Numbered from the stretch's first letter, positions 22,857 through 32,071 are shown. The stretch is DNA of 64,000 nt from Pseudomonas frederiksbergensis (GCF_017114915.1 NZ_JAAUOE010000003.1:1-64000), one strand, 5' to 3'. The notes: generated by a model from the sequence alone, not told the origin. Translations and numbers: made by a program.

Positions 22857-24227
22857 ATGCGCCAAATCCTGAAATCCTTTCGAGGACTTTATTTCGCCTC
22901 GCTGATGATGTTGATCGGCTCGGGCCTGTTGAGTACTTACCTTGCCCTGCGCCTGGCGGCCGATAACGTCGACAGCCTGTGGGTCGGCGCGTTGATGGCG
23001 GCCAACTATTTCGGCCTGGTGCTGGGCGGCAAGATCGGCCATCGGCTGATTGCCCGGGTCGGGCACATTCGAGCCTATTCAGCCTGTGCCGGGATCGTCG
23101 GCGCGGCGGTGTTGGGCCATGGTCTGGTGGATTGGTTGCCGGCCTGGCTGTTCCTGCGGGTGATCGTCGGCTTGGGCATGATGTGCCAGTACATGGTGAT
23201 CGAAAGCTGGCTCAATGAGCAGGCAGAAGCCAACAAGCGTGGCGTGGTGTTCAGCGGCTACATGATCGCCTCGTACCTGGGGCTGGTGTTGGGGCAGCTG
23301 ATTCTGGTCATGCACCCGGGGCTGGGCCTGGAGCTGTTGATGCTGGTCGCACTGTGTTTCGCTCTGTGTCTGGTGCCGGTGGCCCTGACCCGACGGATTC
23401 ACCCGGCACCTTTGCACCCGGCGCCGATGGAGCCACGCTTTTTCATCAAGCGTGTGCCGCAGTCACTGAGTACGGTACTGGGGTCGGGGTTGATCGTCGG
23501 TTCGTTCTACGGTCTGGCGCCGCTGTATGCTTCGCAGCAAGGGTTGTCCACGGAACAGGTCGGTCTGTTCATGGGCAGCTGCATTTTTGCAGGCCTGGTG
23601 GTGCAGTGGCCGTTGGGTTGGCTGTCGGACCGCTATGACCGGGCGGTATTGATCCGCAGTTTTGCGTTTAGCCTGGCACTGGCCGCGTTGCCACTGGCGA
23701 TCATGCCGCAGGTGCCGCTGGAGGTGCTGTTCATCGCCGGGTTCCTCTGCTCGTTGGTGCAGTTCTGTCTGTACCCGTTGGCGGTGGCGTTCTCCAACGA
23801 CCACGTCGAGGGTGATCGCCGGGTGTCGCTGACGGCAATGCTGCTGGTGACTTACGGTGTCGGCGCGAGTGTCGGACCGTTGGTGGCCGGGGTATTGATG
23901 AAGTTGTTCGGCAGTCAGATGCTTTATGCGTTCTTCAGTTTTTTTGCGTTGGTGCTGGTGTGGCGAATCCGCCCGAAAGCGGTCACCAACCTGCACCAAG
24001 TGGACGATGCTCCGCTGCATCACGTGGCCATGCCGGACAGCATGACGAGTTCGCCACTGGTGGCTTGCCTTGACCCGCGAGTCGATGAGCAGGTGGTGCA
24101 GGATCAGATGCAGAATCCGGTCAACCCGGAACCTGATCCGGAGCCGGATGCCGAGCTTGAACCGGTAACGGAGTCAGAAGACCCGGACGCGGGGCGCGAG
24201 CAAGGTTTTACTGAAGCGAGGCCTTGA
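22857..24227 (+). CDS. MFS transporter (YcaD-like)
   Basis: Encodes 456 residues with about 12 membrane helices from residue 10 to 365, including paired motifs GGKIGHRL after helix 2 and GWLSDRYDR between helices 7 and 8, diagnostic of the major facilitator superfamily. The final 75 residues are hydrophilic, rich in Pro, Glu and Asp, and presumably cytoplasmic. It resembles the YcaD/YbjJ group of unknown substrates. It follows the glutamine synthetase-type gene by 70 bp on the same strand and ends in a strong terminator, so amine or sugar uptake linked to that enzyme is possible but unproven. Confidence 0.85.
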   Translation: MRQILKSFRGLYFASLMMLIGSGLLSTYLALRLAADNVDSLWVGALMAANYFGLVLGGKIGHRLIARVGHIRAYSACAGIVGAAVLGHGLVDWLPAWLFLRVIVGLGMMCQYMVIESWLNEQAEANKRGVVFSGYMIASYLGLVLGQLILVMHPGLGLELLMLVALCFALCLVPVALTRRIHPAPLHPAPMEPRFFIKRVPQSLSTVLGSGLIVGSFYGLAPLYASQQGLSTEQVGLFMGSCIFAGLVVQWPLGWLSDRYDRAVLIRSFAFSLALAALPLAIMPQVPLEVLFIAGFLCSLVQFCLYPLAVAFSNDHVEGDRRVSLTAMLLVTYGVGASVGPLVAGVLMKLFGSQMLYAFFSFFALVLVWRIRPKAVTNLHQVDDAPLHHVAMPDSMTSSPLVACLDPRVDEQVVQDQMQNPVNPEPDPEPDAELEPVTESEDPDAGREQGFTEARP

Positions 24228-24236
24228 TCAAGGCAT

Positions 24237-24277
24237 AAAAAAACGGGCAGTCACCGCAAGGGACTGCCCGTTTTTTT
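24237..24277 (+). terminator. Terminator after the MFS gene
   Basis: AAACGGGCAGTC/GACTGCCCGTTT hairpin with seven T residues; the A run on its left side means it could also serve leftward flgZ. Confidence 0.9.
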
Positions 24278-24291
24278 ATGGGAGTGGCGTA

Positions 24292-25038
24292 TCAGAAGTC
24301 GTCTTTATCGAAACGCCGCGCTTCGCGCTGGAGCTGATAGACGAACCGCTCGACCTGTCGCTGCACCAGGCCGCTCATATTGTGAAAGCGTACGCCGGCG
24401 AAGGTGGTGTTGATCTTTTCTTCAAAGTGCAGGTAACGCAATTCCACAGGTGCCGTCATGCTGCCGAAGGGCAGGGCGGCGATGAAACGATCGTAGACCT
24501 GGCCCAATTGCAGCCTGGCGGTGATGTCGCCATCAAAGCGCAATTTGCAACCGGTGGCGGAGATGTCCAGCAGTTTGCCGCCGATCGGCGACTTGAGTTT
24601 CTCACCCCCCAGTTCGACATTGACCAGTTGTGCCAGCTTCAACGCGGCGCGGAAAGCATTGCGGCGCTGGTGGTAGACCACTTCATCGGGCAACGCGCCA
24701 CGGTAGCAGCGGCCATCGCCGGATTCGTCGATCGTCAGCGGGCCATTGCTTTCCCAGGCGATGCGTACGCCGTCGTGGAAGCCTTCGACCTTGAACGGTT
24801 CGCCGGCCAGCAGAAAGCGTTCGCCGTCGCGGGGGATCATTTCGTCCAGGGCGATTCTGTTGCTGTCACGGTCGACGTCCACCAGATAACTCTGGAAGCG
24901 CTGGCTGCGCTCGTGGAACGTGATGATCAGCGGGTCATGGCTGTCTTGCAGCTGGCGCAGGTTGCCGGAGATTTCCAGGGGCGTGGTGAGCACCTTGGGT
25001 GGCTGCGGAGCATCTTCCGCGCTTAAGGCATTGAACAC
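24292..25038 (-). CDS. flgZ: PilZ-domain flagellar brake
   Basis: Encodes 248 residues. N-terminal YcgR domain (residues 20-115), then a PilZ domain with the c-di-GMP signature RRNAFR (~124-129) and DISATGC (~158-164). This matches the FlgZ/YcgR brake, which binds the flagellar stator or motor on sensing c-di-GMP and slows swimming. It is last in the leftward flgA-flgM-flgN-flgZ group, 88 bp after flgN, the arrangement known in Pseudomonas. Confidence 0.93.
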   Translation of the reverse strand: MFNALSAEDAPQPPKVLTTPLEISGNLRQLQDSHDPLIITFHERSQRFQSYLVDVDRDSNRIALDEMIPRDGERFLLAGEPFKVEGFHDGVRIAWESNGPLTIDESGDGRCYRGALPDEVVYHQRRNAFRAALKLAQLVNVELGGEKLKSPIGGKLLDISATGCKLRFDGDITARLQLGQVYDRFIAALPFGSMTAPVELRYLHFEEKINTTFAGVRFHNMSGLVQRQVERFVYQLQREARRFDKDDF

Positions 25039-25126
25039 GGGGCATCAATCTCCAGGCAAATATGACAACTGGCCAGTATTCTGCCAGCATGTTTCGCGTC
25101 TTGATAGGGCGTGCTCATAGAAAGGC

Positions 25127-25594
25127 TCAAGCCTGACTGAGCGGGCGTGGCTTGGCGAGCTTGGAGGTTGATCCGCGGGCATCGTAGAGCGCTGGCGGTT
25201 CGCCGCCGGTGAGGATTTTCAGCTGGTTGGCCGTGGCGGCCTGCTGCACCAGAATCGACTGGCCATTGTTGGCGTTGGCGGCCTGGCATTGGGCCAGGAG
25301 GTCGGTCAGCACGTCGCTCTGGCTCAGCAACCGTTCACCAACGCTTGAATGGCTGGCAAGTTGCTCCAGGCCCTGGCGAGTGGTCGGCAGATTGAGGCTG
25401 GCGAGGATTTCACTGCGCTTGCGGCCATGCTGTTCGAGCAAAGTGATCAATGCCTGTTTGCTCGCCAGAATCTCTTCGAGCAGTGGCATGTCGCGACCGT
25501 GCAAGGCGAGGGACTCGGTTTGCAGCAACTCCAGCAGCTGTTGCGCCGGGGCAAAGTCGTCGATGATCAGTTGCAATAAAGTAGTGTCGTGCAT
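25127..25594 (-). CDS. flgN: Flagellar export chaperone FlgN
   Basis: Encodes 155 residues, nearly all helical. Residues 10-120 follow the FlgN pattern (LIIDDFAPAQQLLELLQTESLALHGRDMPLLEEILASKQALITLL), a helical hairpin that holds hook-junction proteins FlgK and FlgL in the cytoplasm before secretion. Coded just after flgM, whose anti-sigma product is exported in the same pathway. Confidence 0.9.
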   Translation of the reverse strand: MHDTTLLQLIIDDFAPAQQLLELLQTESLALHGRDMPLLEEILASKQALITLLEQHGRKRSEILASLNLPTTRQGLEQLASHSSVGERLLSQSDVLTDLLAQCQAANANNGQSILVQQAATANQLKILTGGEPPALYDARGSTSKLAKPRPLSQA

Positions 25595-25642
25595 GGCTGG
25601 CCTTGGGTTTTAAGCGTCCAAAAGCCTGGCGCGGGCGGTGGC

Positions 25643-25969
25643 CTAGCGCTGGGCTTCGAAGTTGAGCAGTTTGCTGGCTACACGGTTGCTGTCGACTTTA
25701 TAGCTGCCATCGGCAATCGCTGCTTTCAACTCGGCCACGCGGGCGTTGTCGACGGCAGGCTGATCGCGCAGCTTGTCAGTGACCTTCTGCAACTGTTGAG
25801 CCTCATTGCTGAGGTGTACCGATTCCCCGCTTTGGGTGGCAATGGCCTGTTCGGCCGGGGTATTCAGCGGCGCGGATTGGCCGGCTTCGGCGGTTTCCTT
25901 CGCGGTGCTGGTACGTGTACTGCCCGTAAGTGACGAGGAGCTGTTTAAACGACTGAAATCAATGACCAT
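25643..25969 (-). CDS. flgM: Anti-sigma-28 factor FlgM
   Basis: Encodes 108 residues. The N-terminal half is polar and disordered ([20 protein letters not shown]), and the C-terminal half holds the FliA-binding helices ([55 protein letters not shown]). It binds and silences FliA until exported through the finished hook. A FliA promoter match lies 37-63 bp upstream, so it is part of the regulon it restrains. AGAGG lies upstream of ATG 25969. Confidence 0.95.
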   Translation of the reverse strand: MVIDFSRLNSSSSLTGSTRTSTAKETAEAGQSAPLNTPAEQAIATQSGESVHLSNEAQQLQKVTDKLRDQPAVDNARVAELKAAIADGSYKVDSNRVASKLLNFEAQR

Positions 25970-26005
25970 GACAAAAAACCTCTGGGTATTTGGACGCTTG
26001 CCATG

Positions 26006-26032
26006 TTTTCGGCTATCCCTGTGAAAACTTTA
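26006..26032 (-). promoter_or_regulatory. FliA (sigma-28) promoter of flgM
   Basis: On the minus strand TAAA, 15 bases, then GCCGAAAA: the -35 box and spacing match TAAA-N15-GCCGATAA and the -10 box differs by one base. It is placed correctly for flgM-flgN-flgZ. Confidence 0.75.
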
Positions 26033-26135
26033 GGCCCATTTATCAATGAGCTCGCATGCGCCAGCGCATGTCCTGCATGCGGCACAGTTTAGGCAACCGC
26101 CAGGCGGTGCGCCATGATTTCACCCACAGAGCGTT

Positions 26136-26897
26136 CTACATGGCAACTTCCACTTGGCCGGGCGCGGTGACTTGCGCCTTGATGACCCGTTGGGAGTTAA
26201 GGTTTTTCACACGAATCTGTTCGCTCAGGCCGCCGTTGGACAGCGCTTCACCCGGCATGCGCACACTGAGCGTGCCGCTGCGGGCTGTAATCACCACCTG
26301 GTCGCCCTTGCGAATCACTTCCGCTTGTTCGAGGTGCACCAGGGTGATGATCTGATCGGCGACCATCGGTCGGGTAAGTCTTTGTCCAATCGCCTGATTG
26401 ACGGAAGTCAGAAAACCCTGATTTATCAAGCTGATATCGCGCTCGCGCAGGGTGACGTCCTGAGGTTCGATGATCCCTGTGCGCTTGAGGGGGCGAGTGG
26501 TGGTCACGATGTCGCGAAACAGCTTTACCTGGGCGGGCACGAAGACGGTCCAGGGTGAGGCGCTATCGCAGCGAACCTTGACCGTGACCCGGCCCAGAGG
26601 CCTCGCGGGGCTCTCGAGGGAGGCTGTCAATTCCTTGTCGCACATGGGCATGCGCAGGCGCGGATCGAGTTGATTGACCTGGATTTCGTAGCGACCTTCC
26701 GTTTGACTGCTGGCCAGATAGTCTTCCACGGTGAATTCAAGAAAGCCCTGGGTGACGCCGATAAGCATGTCAGGCAAGGTAACCGCGTCAGCAAGGGCAG
26801 GGCTGCCAGCGTTGAACAGGCAAGCGGCCGACACCGCGCAGAGTAATCGGCGGCAGGTTGATGTCAGGTGTCGGAAAAATGTCGGTTCTGTGTTCAT
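26136..26897 (-). CDS. flgA: Flagellar P-ring assembly chaperone FlgA
   Basis: Encodes 253 residues from ATG 26897; the longer frame lacks a better start. Residues 1-37 form a signal peptide (RRLLCAVSAACLFNAGSPALA). The C-terminal two thirds is the SAF/ChapFlgA region with the usual motif PLKRTGIIEPQDVTLRERDI and the end RVKNLNSQRVIKAQVTAPGQVEV. FlgA works in the periplasm to help FlgI form the P-ring. It is divergent from cheV. No ribosome site is visible, and a sigma-54 match lies unusually close to the start. Confidence 0.93.
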   Translation of the reverse strand: MNTEPTFFRHLTSTCRRLLCAVSAACLFNAGSPALADAVTLPDMLIGVTQGFLEFTVEDYLASSQTEGRYEIQVNQLDPRLRMPMCDKELTASLESPARPLGRVTVKVRCDSASPWTVFVPAQVKLFRDIVTTTRPLKRTGIIEPQDVTLRERDISLINQGFLTSVNQAIGQRLTRPMVADQIITLVHLEQAEVIRKGDQVVITARSGTLSVRMPGEALSNGGLSEQIRVKNLNSQRVIKAQVTAPGQVEVAM

Positions 26898-26909
26898 AAG
26901 AGTTAAAAA

Positions 26910-26924
26910 GCAAGCGCCGTGCCG
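26910..26924 (-). promoter_or_regulatory. Sigma-54 promoter match ahead of flgA
   Basis: Minus strand CGGCACG-GCGC-TTGC, correct -24/-12 spacing with one mismatch in the first base. Transcription would start within a few bases of ATG 26897, implying an almost leaderless mRNA. Confidence 0.55.
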
Positions 26925-26978
26925 TTTCGTGATGAATGTGCGTCGCAACACACTTAGCGTTGGTGTAGGAGTCTGGGC

Positions 26979-27911
26979 ATGGCTGGTGTAATGGATTCGG
27001 TGAACCAGCGCACGCAACTGGTAGGGCAGAATCGCCTTGAGCTGTTGTTGTTCCGTCTCGACGGCCAGCAGCTGTATGGGATCAACGTGTTCAAGGTTCG
27101 TGAGGTGCTGCAATGCCCCAAGCTGACCCTGATGCCCAAGTCCAGTCCTGTCGTGTGCGGTGTGGCGAATATTCGGGGGGCAACCATTCCGATTCTAGAT
27201 CTGGCGATGGCGACCGGTGCCGGTCGGTTGCTGGACCAAAGCAATCCCTTCGTGATCATCACGGAGTACAACACCAAGACCCAGGGTTTCCTGGTTCGGT
27301 CGGTCGAGCGCATCGTCAACATGAACTGGGAGGAGATCCATCCGCCACCCAAGGGTACGGGGCGTGATCACTACCTGACGGCTGTGACTCGGGTCGACAA
27401 TCAGTTGGTCGAAATCATCGACGTCGAGAAGGTGCTGGCGGAAGTGGCGCCGACACCGGAAGCGATTTCGGTGGGCGTGGTGGATGTCGAGACTCAGCAC
27501 AAGGCATTGTCCCTGCGGGTGCTGACGGTCGATGACTCGTCGGTGGCGCGTAAGCAGGTGACCCGTTGCCTGCAGACGGTCGGTGTCGAAGTGGTGGCGT
27601 TGAACGACGGTCGGCAAGCGTTGGATTACCTGCGCAAGCTGGTCGACGAGGGCAAGAAGCCAGAAGACGAGTTCCTGATGATGATTTCCGACATCGAGAT
27701 GCCGGAAATGGACGGGTACACCCTGACGGCCGAGATCCGCGCCGACCCGCGCATGCAAAAGCTGCATATCATCCTGCATACTTCGTTGTCGGGTGTGTTC
27801 AATCAGGCGATGGTCAAGAAGGTCGGTGCCGATGACTTCCTGGCCAAATTCCGCCCTGATGACCTGGCATCCCGGGTAGTCGACCGGATCAAAGCAGCAG
27901 ATAACAGCTAG
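26979..27911 (+). CDS. cheV: Chemotaxis coupling protein CheV
   Basis: Encodes 310 residues. CheW-like domain at 18-160 (LLLFRLDGQQLYGINVFKVREVL, CGVANIRGATIPILDLAMATG) fused to a receiver at 178-305, with phospho-acceptor Asp in ISDIEMPEMDG, and Lys in DDFLAKF. It links receptors to CheA and adapts by phosphorylation. AGGAG precedes ATG 26979. It is followed 46 bp later by cheR, as in other Pseudomonas flagellar loci. Confidence 0.95.
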   Translation: MAGVMDSVNQRTQLVGQNRLELLLFRLDGQQLYGINVFKVREVLQCPKLTLMPKSSPVVCGVANIRGATIPILDLAMATGAGRLLDQSNPFVIITEYNTKTQGFLVRSVERIVNMNWEEIHPPPKGTGRDHYLTAVTRVDNQLVEIIDVEKVLAEVAPTPEAISVGVVDVETQHKALSLRVLTVDDSSVARKQVTRCLQTVGVEVVALNDGRQALDYLRKLVDEGKKPEDEFLMMISDIEMPEMDGYTLTAEIRADPRMQKLHIILHTSLSGVFNQAMVKKVGADDFLAKFRPDDLASRVVDRIKAADNS

Positions 27912-27957
27912 GGGCGTTCTGTCCCTGGCAGTCAACACGATTTAAGAGGCGGCATCT

Positions 27958-28785
27958 TTGTCTACGGGTAATTTGGATTTCGAACAGTTCCGGGTCTTCC
28001 TGGAAAAAGCCTGTGGCATTTTGCTCGGTGAAAACAAGCAATACCTGGTCTCGAGCCGTCTCAACAAACTGATGGAGCAGCAGGGCATCAAATCGCTGGG
28101 TGAGCTGGTGCAGCGCATCCAGACCCAGCCGCGCAGTGGTTTGCGCGAGCAGGTGGTGGATGCCATGACGACCAACGAAACCCTGTGGTTTCGTGACACC
28201 TATCCGTTTGAAGTCTTGAAGAACAAGGTATTGCCTGAAGCGATCAAGGCCAGCCCCGGCCAGCGCCTGCGGATCTGGTCGGCGGCGTGTTCGTCGGGTC
28301 AGGAACCCTATTCGCTGTCGATGTCCATCGATGAGTTCGAGCGGGTCAACATGGGCCAGTTGAAGATGGGCGTGCAGATCGTTGCCACCGACCTGTCCGG
28401 CACCATGCTGACCAACTGCAAGACCGGCGAGTATGACAGCCTGGCCATCGGCCGCGGTTTGTCGCCCGAGCGCCTTCAGCGTTACTTCGACCCCAAGGGG
28501 CCGGGGCGTTGGGCGGTCAAGGCACCGATCAAGAGCCGGGTAGAGTTTCGCCCGTTCAACTTGCTCGACAGCTACGCGAGCCTGGGCAAGTTCGACATCG
28601 TGTTCTGCCGCAACGTGCTGATCTACTTCTCCGCCGAGGTGAAGAAAGACATCCTGTTGCGCATTCACAGCACGCTCAAGCCGGGCGGTTATCTGTTCCT
28701 TGGCGCCTCCGAAGCGCTGAACGGTTTGCCGGATCACTACCAGATGGTCCAGTGCAGCCCGGGGATCATCTACAAGGCGAAGTGA
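27958..28785 (+). CDS. cheR: Chemoreceptor methyltransferase CheR
   Basis: Encodes 275 residues from TTG 27958, with AAGAGG upstream. N-terminal helical CheR domain (FEQFRVFLEKACGILLGENKQYLV), then the SAM-dependent domain with RIWSAACSSGQEPYSLSM as the SAM-binding motif and FDIVFCRNVLIYFS near 205-220. It methylates glutamates of chemoreceptors in adaptation. Transcribed with cheV and closed by a terminator. Confidence 0.95.
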   Translation: MSTGNLDFEQFRVFLEKACGILLGENKQYLVSSRLNKLMEQQGIKSLGELVQRIQTQPRSGLREQVVDAMTTNETLWFRDTYPFEVLKNKVLPEAIKASPGQRLRIWSAACSSGQEPYSLSMSIDEFERVNMGQLKMGVQIVATDLSGTMLTNCKTGEYDSLAIGRGLSPERLQRYFDPKGPGRWAVKAPIKSRVEFRPFNLLDSYASLGKFDIVFCRNVLIYFSAEVKKDILLRIHSTLKPGGYLFLGASEALNGLPDHYQMVQCSPGIIYKAK

Positions 28786-28800
28786 TTCATTGACGGCTAA

Positions 28801-28835
28801 AAAAACGGGAGTCCTTAGGGGCTCCCGTTTTTTTT
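28801..28835 (+). terminator. Terminator after cheR
   Basis: AAACGGGAG/CTCCCGTTT hairpin with eight or more T residues. Confidence 0.9.
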
Positions 28836-28867
28836 GTGCCTGATTTCTCATTCCCGCCGCATCATCT

Positions 28868-28954
28868 GTAGGAGCGGGCTTGCCCGCGAAGGCGTCGTGT
28901 CAGTCGATATCAATATTGCTGACACACCGCTTTCGCGGGCAAGCCCGCTCCTAC
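28868..28954. repeat. Inverted REP pair, type GTAGGAGCGGGCTTGCCCGCG
   Basis: Two inverted copies of a REP-like hairpin around a 40-bp spacer. The same family occurs at 32103-32190, 40813-40900, 57546-57565 (single) and 62347-62417. Confidence 0.9.
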
Positions 28955-28989
28955 GAGGTTATGGGTGTTCTTTCGAGCGTGAGAAGCGG

Positions 28990-29031
28990 CAGAAAAGCGG
29001 CATCCGGCGGAAACCGGTTGCCGCTTTTCTG
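28990..29031. repeat. Perfect 13-bp inverted repeat upstream of flgB
   Basis: CAGAAAAGCGGCA and TGCCGCTTTTCTG enclose 16 bases. No T run follows; it may be a stability hairpin or a protein site. Confidence 0.55.
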
Positions 29032-29049
29032 GCATTGCCGCCTTGCCCT

Positions 29050-29081
29050 TGCCCGCAAAGCCCCGGTTTACGGGCTTTTTT
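29050..29081 (+). terminator. Weak terminator just before the flgB promoter
   Basis: GCCCG...CGGGC arms followed by TTTTTT, isolating the flgB promoter from upstream transcription. Confidence 0.55.
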
Positions 29082-29085
29082 GATT

Positions 29086-29101
29086 TGGCACGCGGCTTGC
29101 T
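29086..29101 (+). promoter_or_regulatory. Sigma-54 promoter of flgBCDE
   Basis: TGGCACG-CGGC-wise spacing to TTGCT: TGGCAC at 29086 and TTGC at 29097, the canonical -24/-12 pair, 45 bp before flgB. Flagellar middle genes in Pseudomonas are sigma-54 dependent. Confidence 0.85.
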
Positions 29102-29145
29102 AAAGCCCTGATACGAAAAATCAGGTCACCCGAAGGTTTCCCGAC

Positions 29146-29553
29146 ATGAGCATCAGCTTCGATAAAGCGCTCGGTATCCATGAACAAGCCTTGGGCTTTC
29201 GCGCTCAACGCGCCGAAGTCCTGGCCAACAACATCGCCAACGCCGACACCCCGAACTACAAGGCTCGGGATCTGGACTTCTCGAAAGTGCTCGCCGAGCA
29301 GAACGAGAAAACCAAAAACGGCAAGTTCGCCTTGAACATGACCAACAGCCGTCACATCGAAGCTGAAGGCCTGGGCAATGGCGACGAGTCGCTGATGTAT
29401 CGCACGCCGATGCAACCGTCGATCGACCAGAACACCGTGGACGCTCAACTGGAACAGTCGAACTACGCGGAAAACGCGGTCAACTTCCAGGCCAGCTTCA
29501 CCCTGCTCAACAGTAAATTCAAAGGGCTGGTATCAGCCCTGCGCGGAGAGTAA
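29146..29553 (+). CDS. flgB: Flagellar basal-body rod protein FlgB
   Basis: Encodes 135 residues. The N-terminal rod motif (LGFRAQRAEVLANNIANADTPNYKARDLDF) and C-terminal helix (QASFTLLNSKFKGLVSALRGE) are those of the proximal rod subunit. First gene of the sigma-54 operon and followed 3 bp later by flgC. Confidence 0.95.
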   Translation: MSISFDKALGIHEQALGFRAQRAEVLANNIANADTPNYKARDLDFSKVLAEQNEKTKNGKFALNMTNSRHIEAEGLGNGDESLMYRTPMQPSIDQNTVDAQLEQSNYAENAVNFQASFTLLNSKFKGLVSALRGE

Positions 29554-29556
29554 GCC

Positions 29557-30000
29557 ATGTCCCTATCCAGTGTTTTCAACATTGCCGGTAGCGGCATGAG
29601 TGCCCAGACCACTCGCTTGAACACCGTCGCCAGTAACATCGCCAACGCCGAGACCGTTTCCTCGAGCATCGACCAGACCTACCGCGCGCGTCACCCGGTG
29701 TTCGCCACCCTGTTCCAGGGTGGTCAGAGCGGCGGCAGCGATTCGCTGTTCCAGAACCAGGACGCAGCCGGTCAAGGCGTGCAGGTGCTGGGCGTGGTCG
29801 AAGACCAGAGCAACCTTGAAGCGCGCTACGAGCCGAACCATCCAGCCGCCGATGCCAAGGGCTATGTCTACTACCCGAACGTCAACGTCGTCGAAGAAAT
29901 GGCCGACATGATCTCCGCGAGTCGTTCGTTCCAGACCAACGCCGAAATGATGAACACCGCCAAAACCATGATGCAGAAGGTCCTGACCCTCGGTCAGTGA
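29557..30000 (+). CDS. flgC: Flagellar basal-body rod protein FlgC
   Basis: Encodes 147 residues: SLSSVFNIAGSGMSAQTTRLNTVASNIANAETV at the N-terminus, the shared axial-protein motif, YYPNVNVVEEMADMISASRSFQTNAEMM in the C-terminal half. Proximal rod subunit exported by the flagellar type III system. 3 bp after flgB. Confidence 0.95.
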   Translation: MSLSSVFNIAGSGMSAQTTRLNTVASNIANAETVSSSIDQTYRARHPVFATLFQGGQSGGSDSLFQNQDAAGQGVQVLGVVEDQSNLEARYEPNHPAADAKGYVYYPNVNVVEEMADMISASRSFQTNAEMMNTAKTMMQKVLTLGQ

Positions 30001-30015
30001 TAAGGGGCGATTCAT

Positions 30016-30705
30016 ATGAGCGTTATTAGCGATGTCTTGGCCAACTCCTCGGTCACGAACACTACCACCAAAGACAGCCTGACCTCGGCTGCTACCGGCG
30101 GCCAGGCACTGGGCAAGGACGCGTTCCTGCAGCTGCTGGTGACCCAACTGAAAAACCAGAACCCGCTCGATCCTCAGGACAACAGTGCGTTCGTAGCCCA
30201 GTTGGCGCAGTTCAGTAGTCTGGAAGGCATCACCACGCTGAACGAGACCGTCTCCGGTATTGCCGGCAACTACAACTCCTCGCAAGCCTTGCAGGCTTCT
30301 TCGCTGGTGGGCCGTTCGGTCATCGCGCAGACCGACAAAGCCGTGGTCGACACTTCCAAGAGTCTCAACGGTACCGTCGTGGTGCCGACATCGGTTTCCG
30401 CGGCGACCGTCAAGATCACCAACTCGGCAGGCACGGTCATCCGCACCCTCGAGCTGGGCAGTCAAAGCGCCGGCAACGCCAGTTTCATATGGGACGGCAA
30501 GGACAGTTCGGGCGCAGTGGCTCCGGCGGGTACTTACACCTTCGGCGCATCGACCACCATCGACGGCACGAACACCTCACTGATTACTTACCTGCCGGCA
30601 ACGGTCAACAGCGTGACCATCAGCCAGACCGGCGGTGAGTTGATGCTGAACCTGGCAGGCCTGGGCAGCGTTGCCCTGTCCAAAGTGCAAACCATTGGTC
30701 TATAG
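30016..30705 (+). CDS. flgD: Hook-cap protein FlgD
   Basis: Encodes 229 residues. QLLVTQLKNQNPLDPQDNSAFVAQLAQFSSLEGI near 38-72 is the conserved FlgD N-terminal region; the rest forms the Tudor/FnIII-like cap fold (FIWDGKDSSGAVAPAGTYTF). It caps the growing hook and guides FlgE polymerisation. Between flgC and flgE. Confidence 0.95.
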   Translation: MSVISDVLANSSVTNTTTKDSLTSAATGGQALGKDAFLQLLVTQLKNQNPLDPQDNSAFVAQLAQFSSLEGITTLNETVSGIAGNYNSSQALQASSLVGRSVIAQTDKAVVDTSKSLNGTVVVPTSVSAATVKITNSAGTVIRTLELGSQSAGNASFIWDGKDSSGAVAPAGTYTFGASTTIDGTNTSLITYLPATVNSVTISQTGGELMLNLAGLGSVALSKVQTIGL

Positions 30706-30736
30706 AGCCGACTAACACGGCACAAAGGAGTGGAAT

Positions 30737-32050
30737 ATGTCTTTCAATATCGGCCTTAGCGGTCTCTATGCAGCCAACAAACAACTGGACGTGACCGGCA
30801 ACAACATCGCCAACGTCGCGACCACCGGTTTCAAATCGTCCCGTGCAGAATTCGAAGACGTGTACTCGGCCACTCGCCTGGGTACCGGCAGCAAGACCAT
30901 CGGCAACGGCGTGCGCCTGGCCAACGTATCCCAGCAGTTCAGCCAGGGCGATGTGAACAACACCGGCAACGTGCTGGACATGGGTATTCAGGGCAACGGT
31001 TTCTTCATTCTCAGCGACAACGGTTCGCTGAGTTACACCCGTGCCGGTGCGTTCAAGACCGACGCTGAAAACTATGTGGTCGATAACAACGGCAACCGTT
31101 TGCAGGGTTATGGCGTCGATGCCAACGGCAAGATCATCAACGGTGTGTTGACCGACTTGAAGATCGATACGTCAAGCCTCAAGCCGAATCCGACGACCAA
31201 GGTTGATCAGACGATGAACCTGAACTCGGCGGAAACATTACCGACCGTGACCACGTTCAGCCCGACCGATACCAACAGCTATAACAAGACCATCTCCACC
31301 AAGGTCTACGACAGCCAGGGTAACGAGCACACCATGGATCAGTACTACGTGAAAACGGGTACCAATGCCTGGCGTGTCCATACCTACATGGACGGTCGCT
31401 CCCCGGCCAACCCTGCAACCACGCCTCCAGTGGCGATCACTGCTGACATCACTTTCAACTCCGACGGCAGCATTAACACGCTGACGGCGGGTGCCGGCTG
31501 GACCAAGACGGGTAACACGTTGACCATGACCGGTTGGGTGCCAGGTGCCATTACCAACGCCGCAACGATTCCTGTGACCTGGGGGCCGAACGGTTCCGTC
31601 GCTGCCACTGGCGGTATCGCGTTCAACATGGCGCTGACCACTTCTTACAACTCGCCAACCGCCCGTACCGCCCAATACCAGGACGGCTATGCCACCGGCC
31701 AGATTTCCAGCCTGACCATCGACGCCAGCGGCGTCATGACCGCCAACTTCAGCAACCAGCAGACCAAGGCCATCGGCCAGGTGGCGGTGGCGAGCTTCGC
31801 CAACGAGCAAGGCTTGCAGCCAATTGGCGGCACCCGCTGGAAAGAAACCTTCGCTTCCGGCGTGGCCGGTGTCGATGCACCGAAGACCGGTACGCTGGGC
31901 TCGGTAGTCTCCAACTCCCTGGAAGAGTCCAACGTCAACCTGACCAACGAACTGGTTGATTTGATCAAGGCGCAGAGCAACTACCAGGCGAACGCCAAGA
32001 CCATCTCCACCCAGAGCACCATCATGCAGACCATCATTCAGATGACCTGA
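30737..32050 (+). CDS. flgE: Flagellar hook protein FlgE
   Basis: Encodes 437 residues. Axial motif LSGLYAANKQLDVTGNNIANVATTGFKSSRAEF at 7-40, FlgE D1/D2 repeats in the middle, and the C-terminal helix NVNLTNELVDLIKAQSNYQANAKTISTQSTIMQTIIQM. Builds the hook. In other Pseudomonas, flgF normally comes next; here a terminator and the convergent nrdA follow, so the distal flg genes must be elsewhere. Confidence 0.95.
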   Translation: MSFNIGLSGLYAANKQLDVTGNNIANVATTGFKSSRAEFEDVYSATRLGTGSKTIGNGVRLANVSQQFSQGDVNNTGNVLDMGIQGNGFFILSDNGSLSYTRAGAFKTDAENYVVDNNGNRLQGYGVDANGKIINGVLTDLKIDTSSLKPNPTTKVDQTMNLNSAETLPTVTTFSPTDTNSYNKTISTKVYDSQGNEHTMDQYYVKTGTNAWRVHTYMDGRSPANPATTPPVAITADITFNSDGSINTLTAGAGWTKTGNTLTMTGWVPGAITNAATIPVTWGPNGSVAATGGIAFNMALTTSYNSPTARTAQYQDGYATGQISSLTIDASGVMTANFSNQQTKAIGQVAVASFANEQGLQPIGGTRWKETFASGVAGVDAPKTGTLGSVVSNSLEESNVNLTNELVDLIKAQSNYQANAKTISTQSTIMQTIIQMT

Positions 32051-32071
32051 TGCTTGATAGTGCTGCATAAG

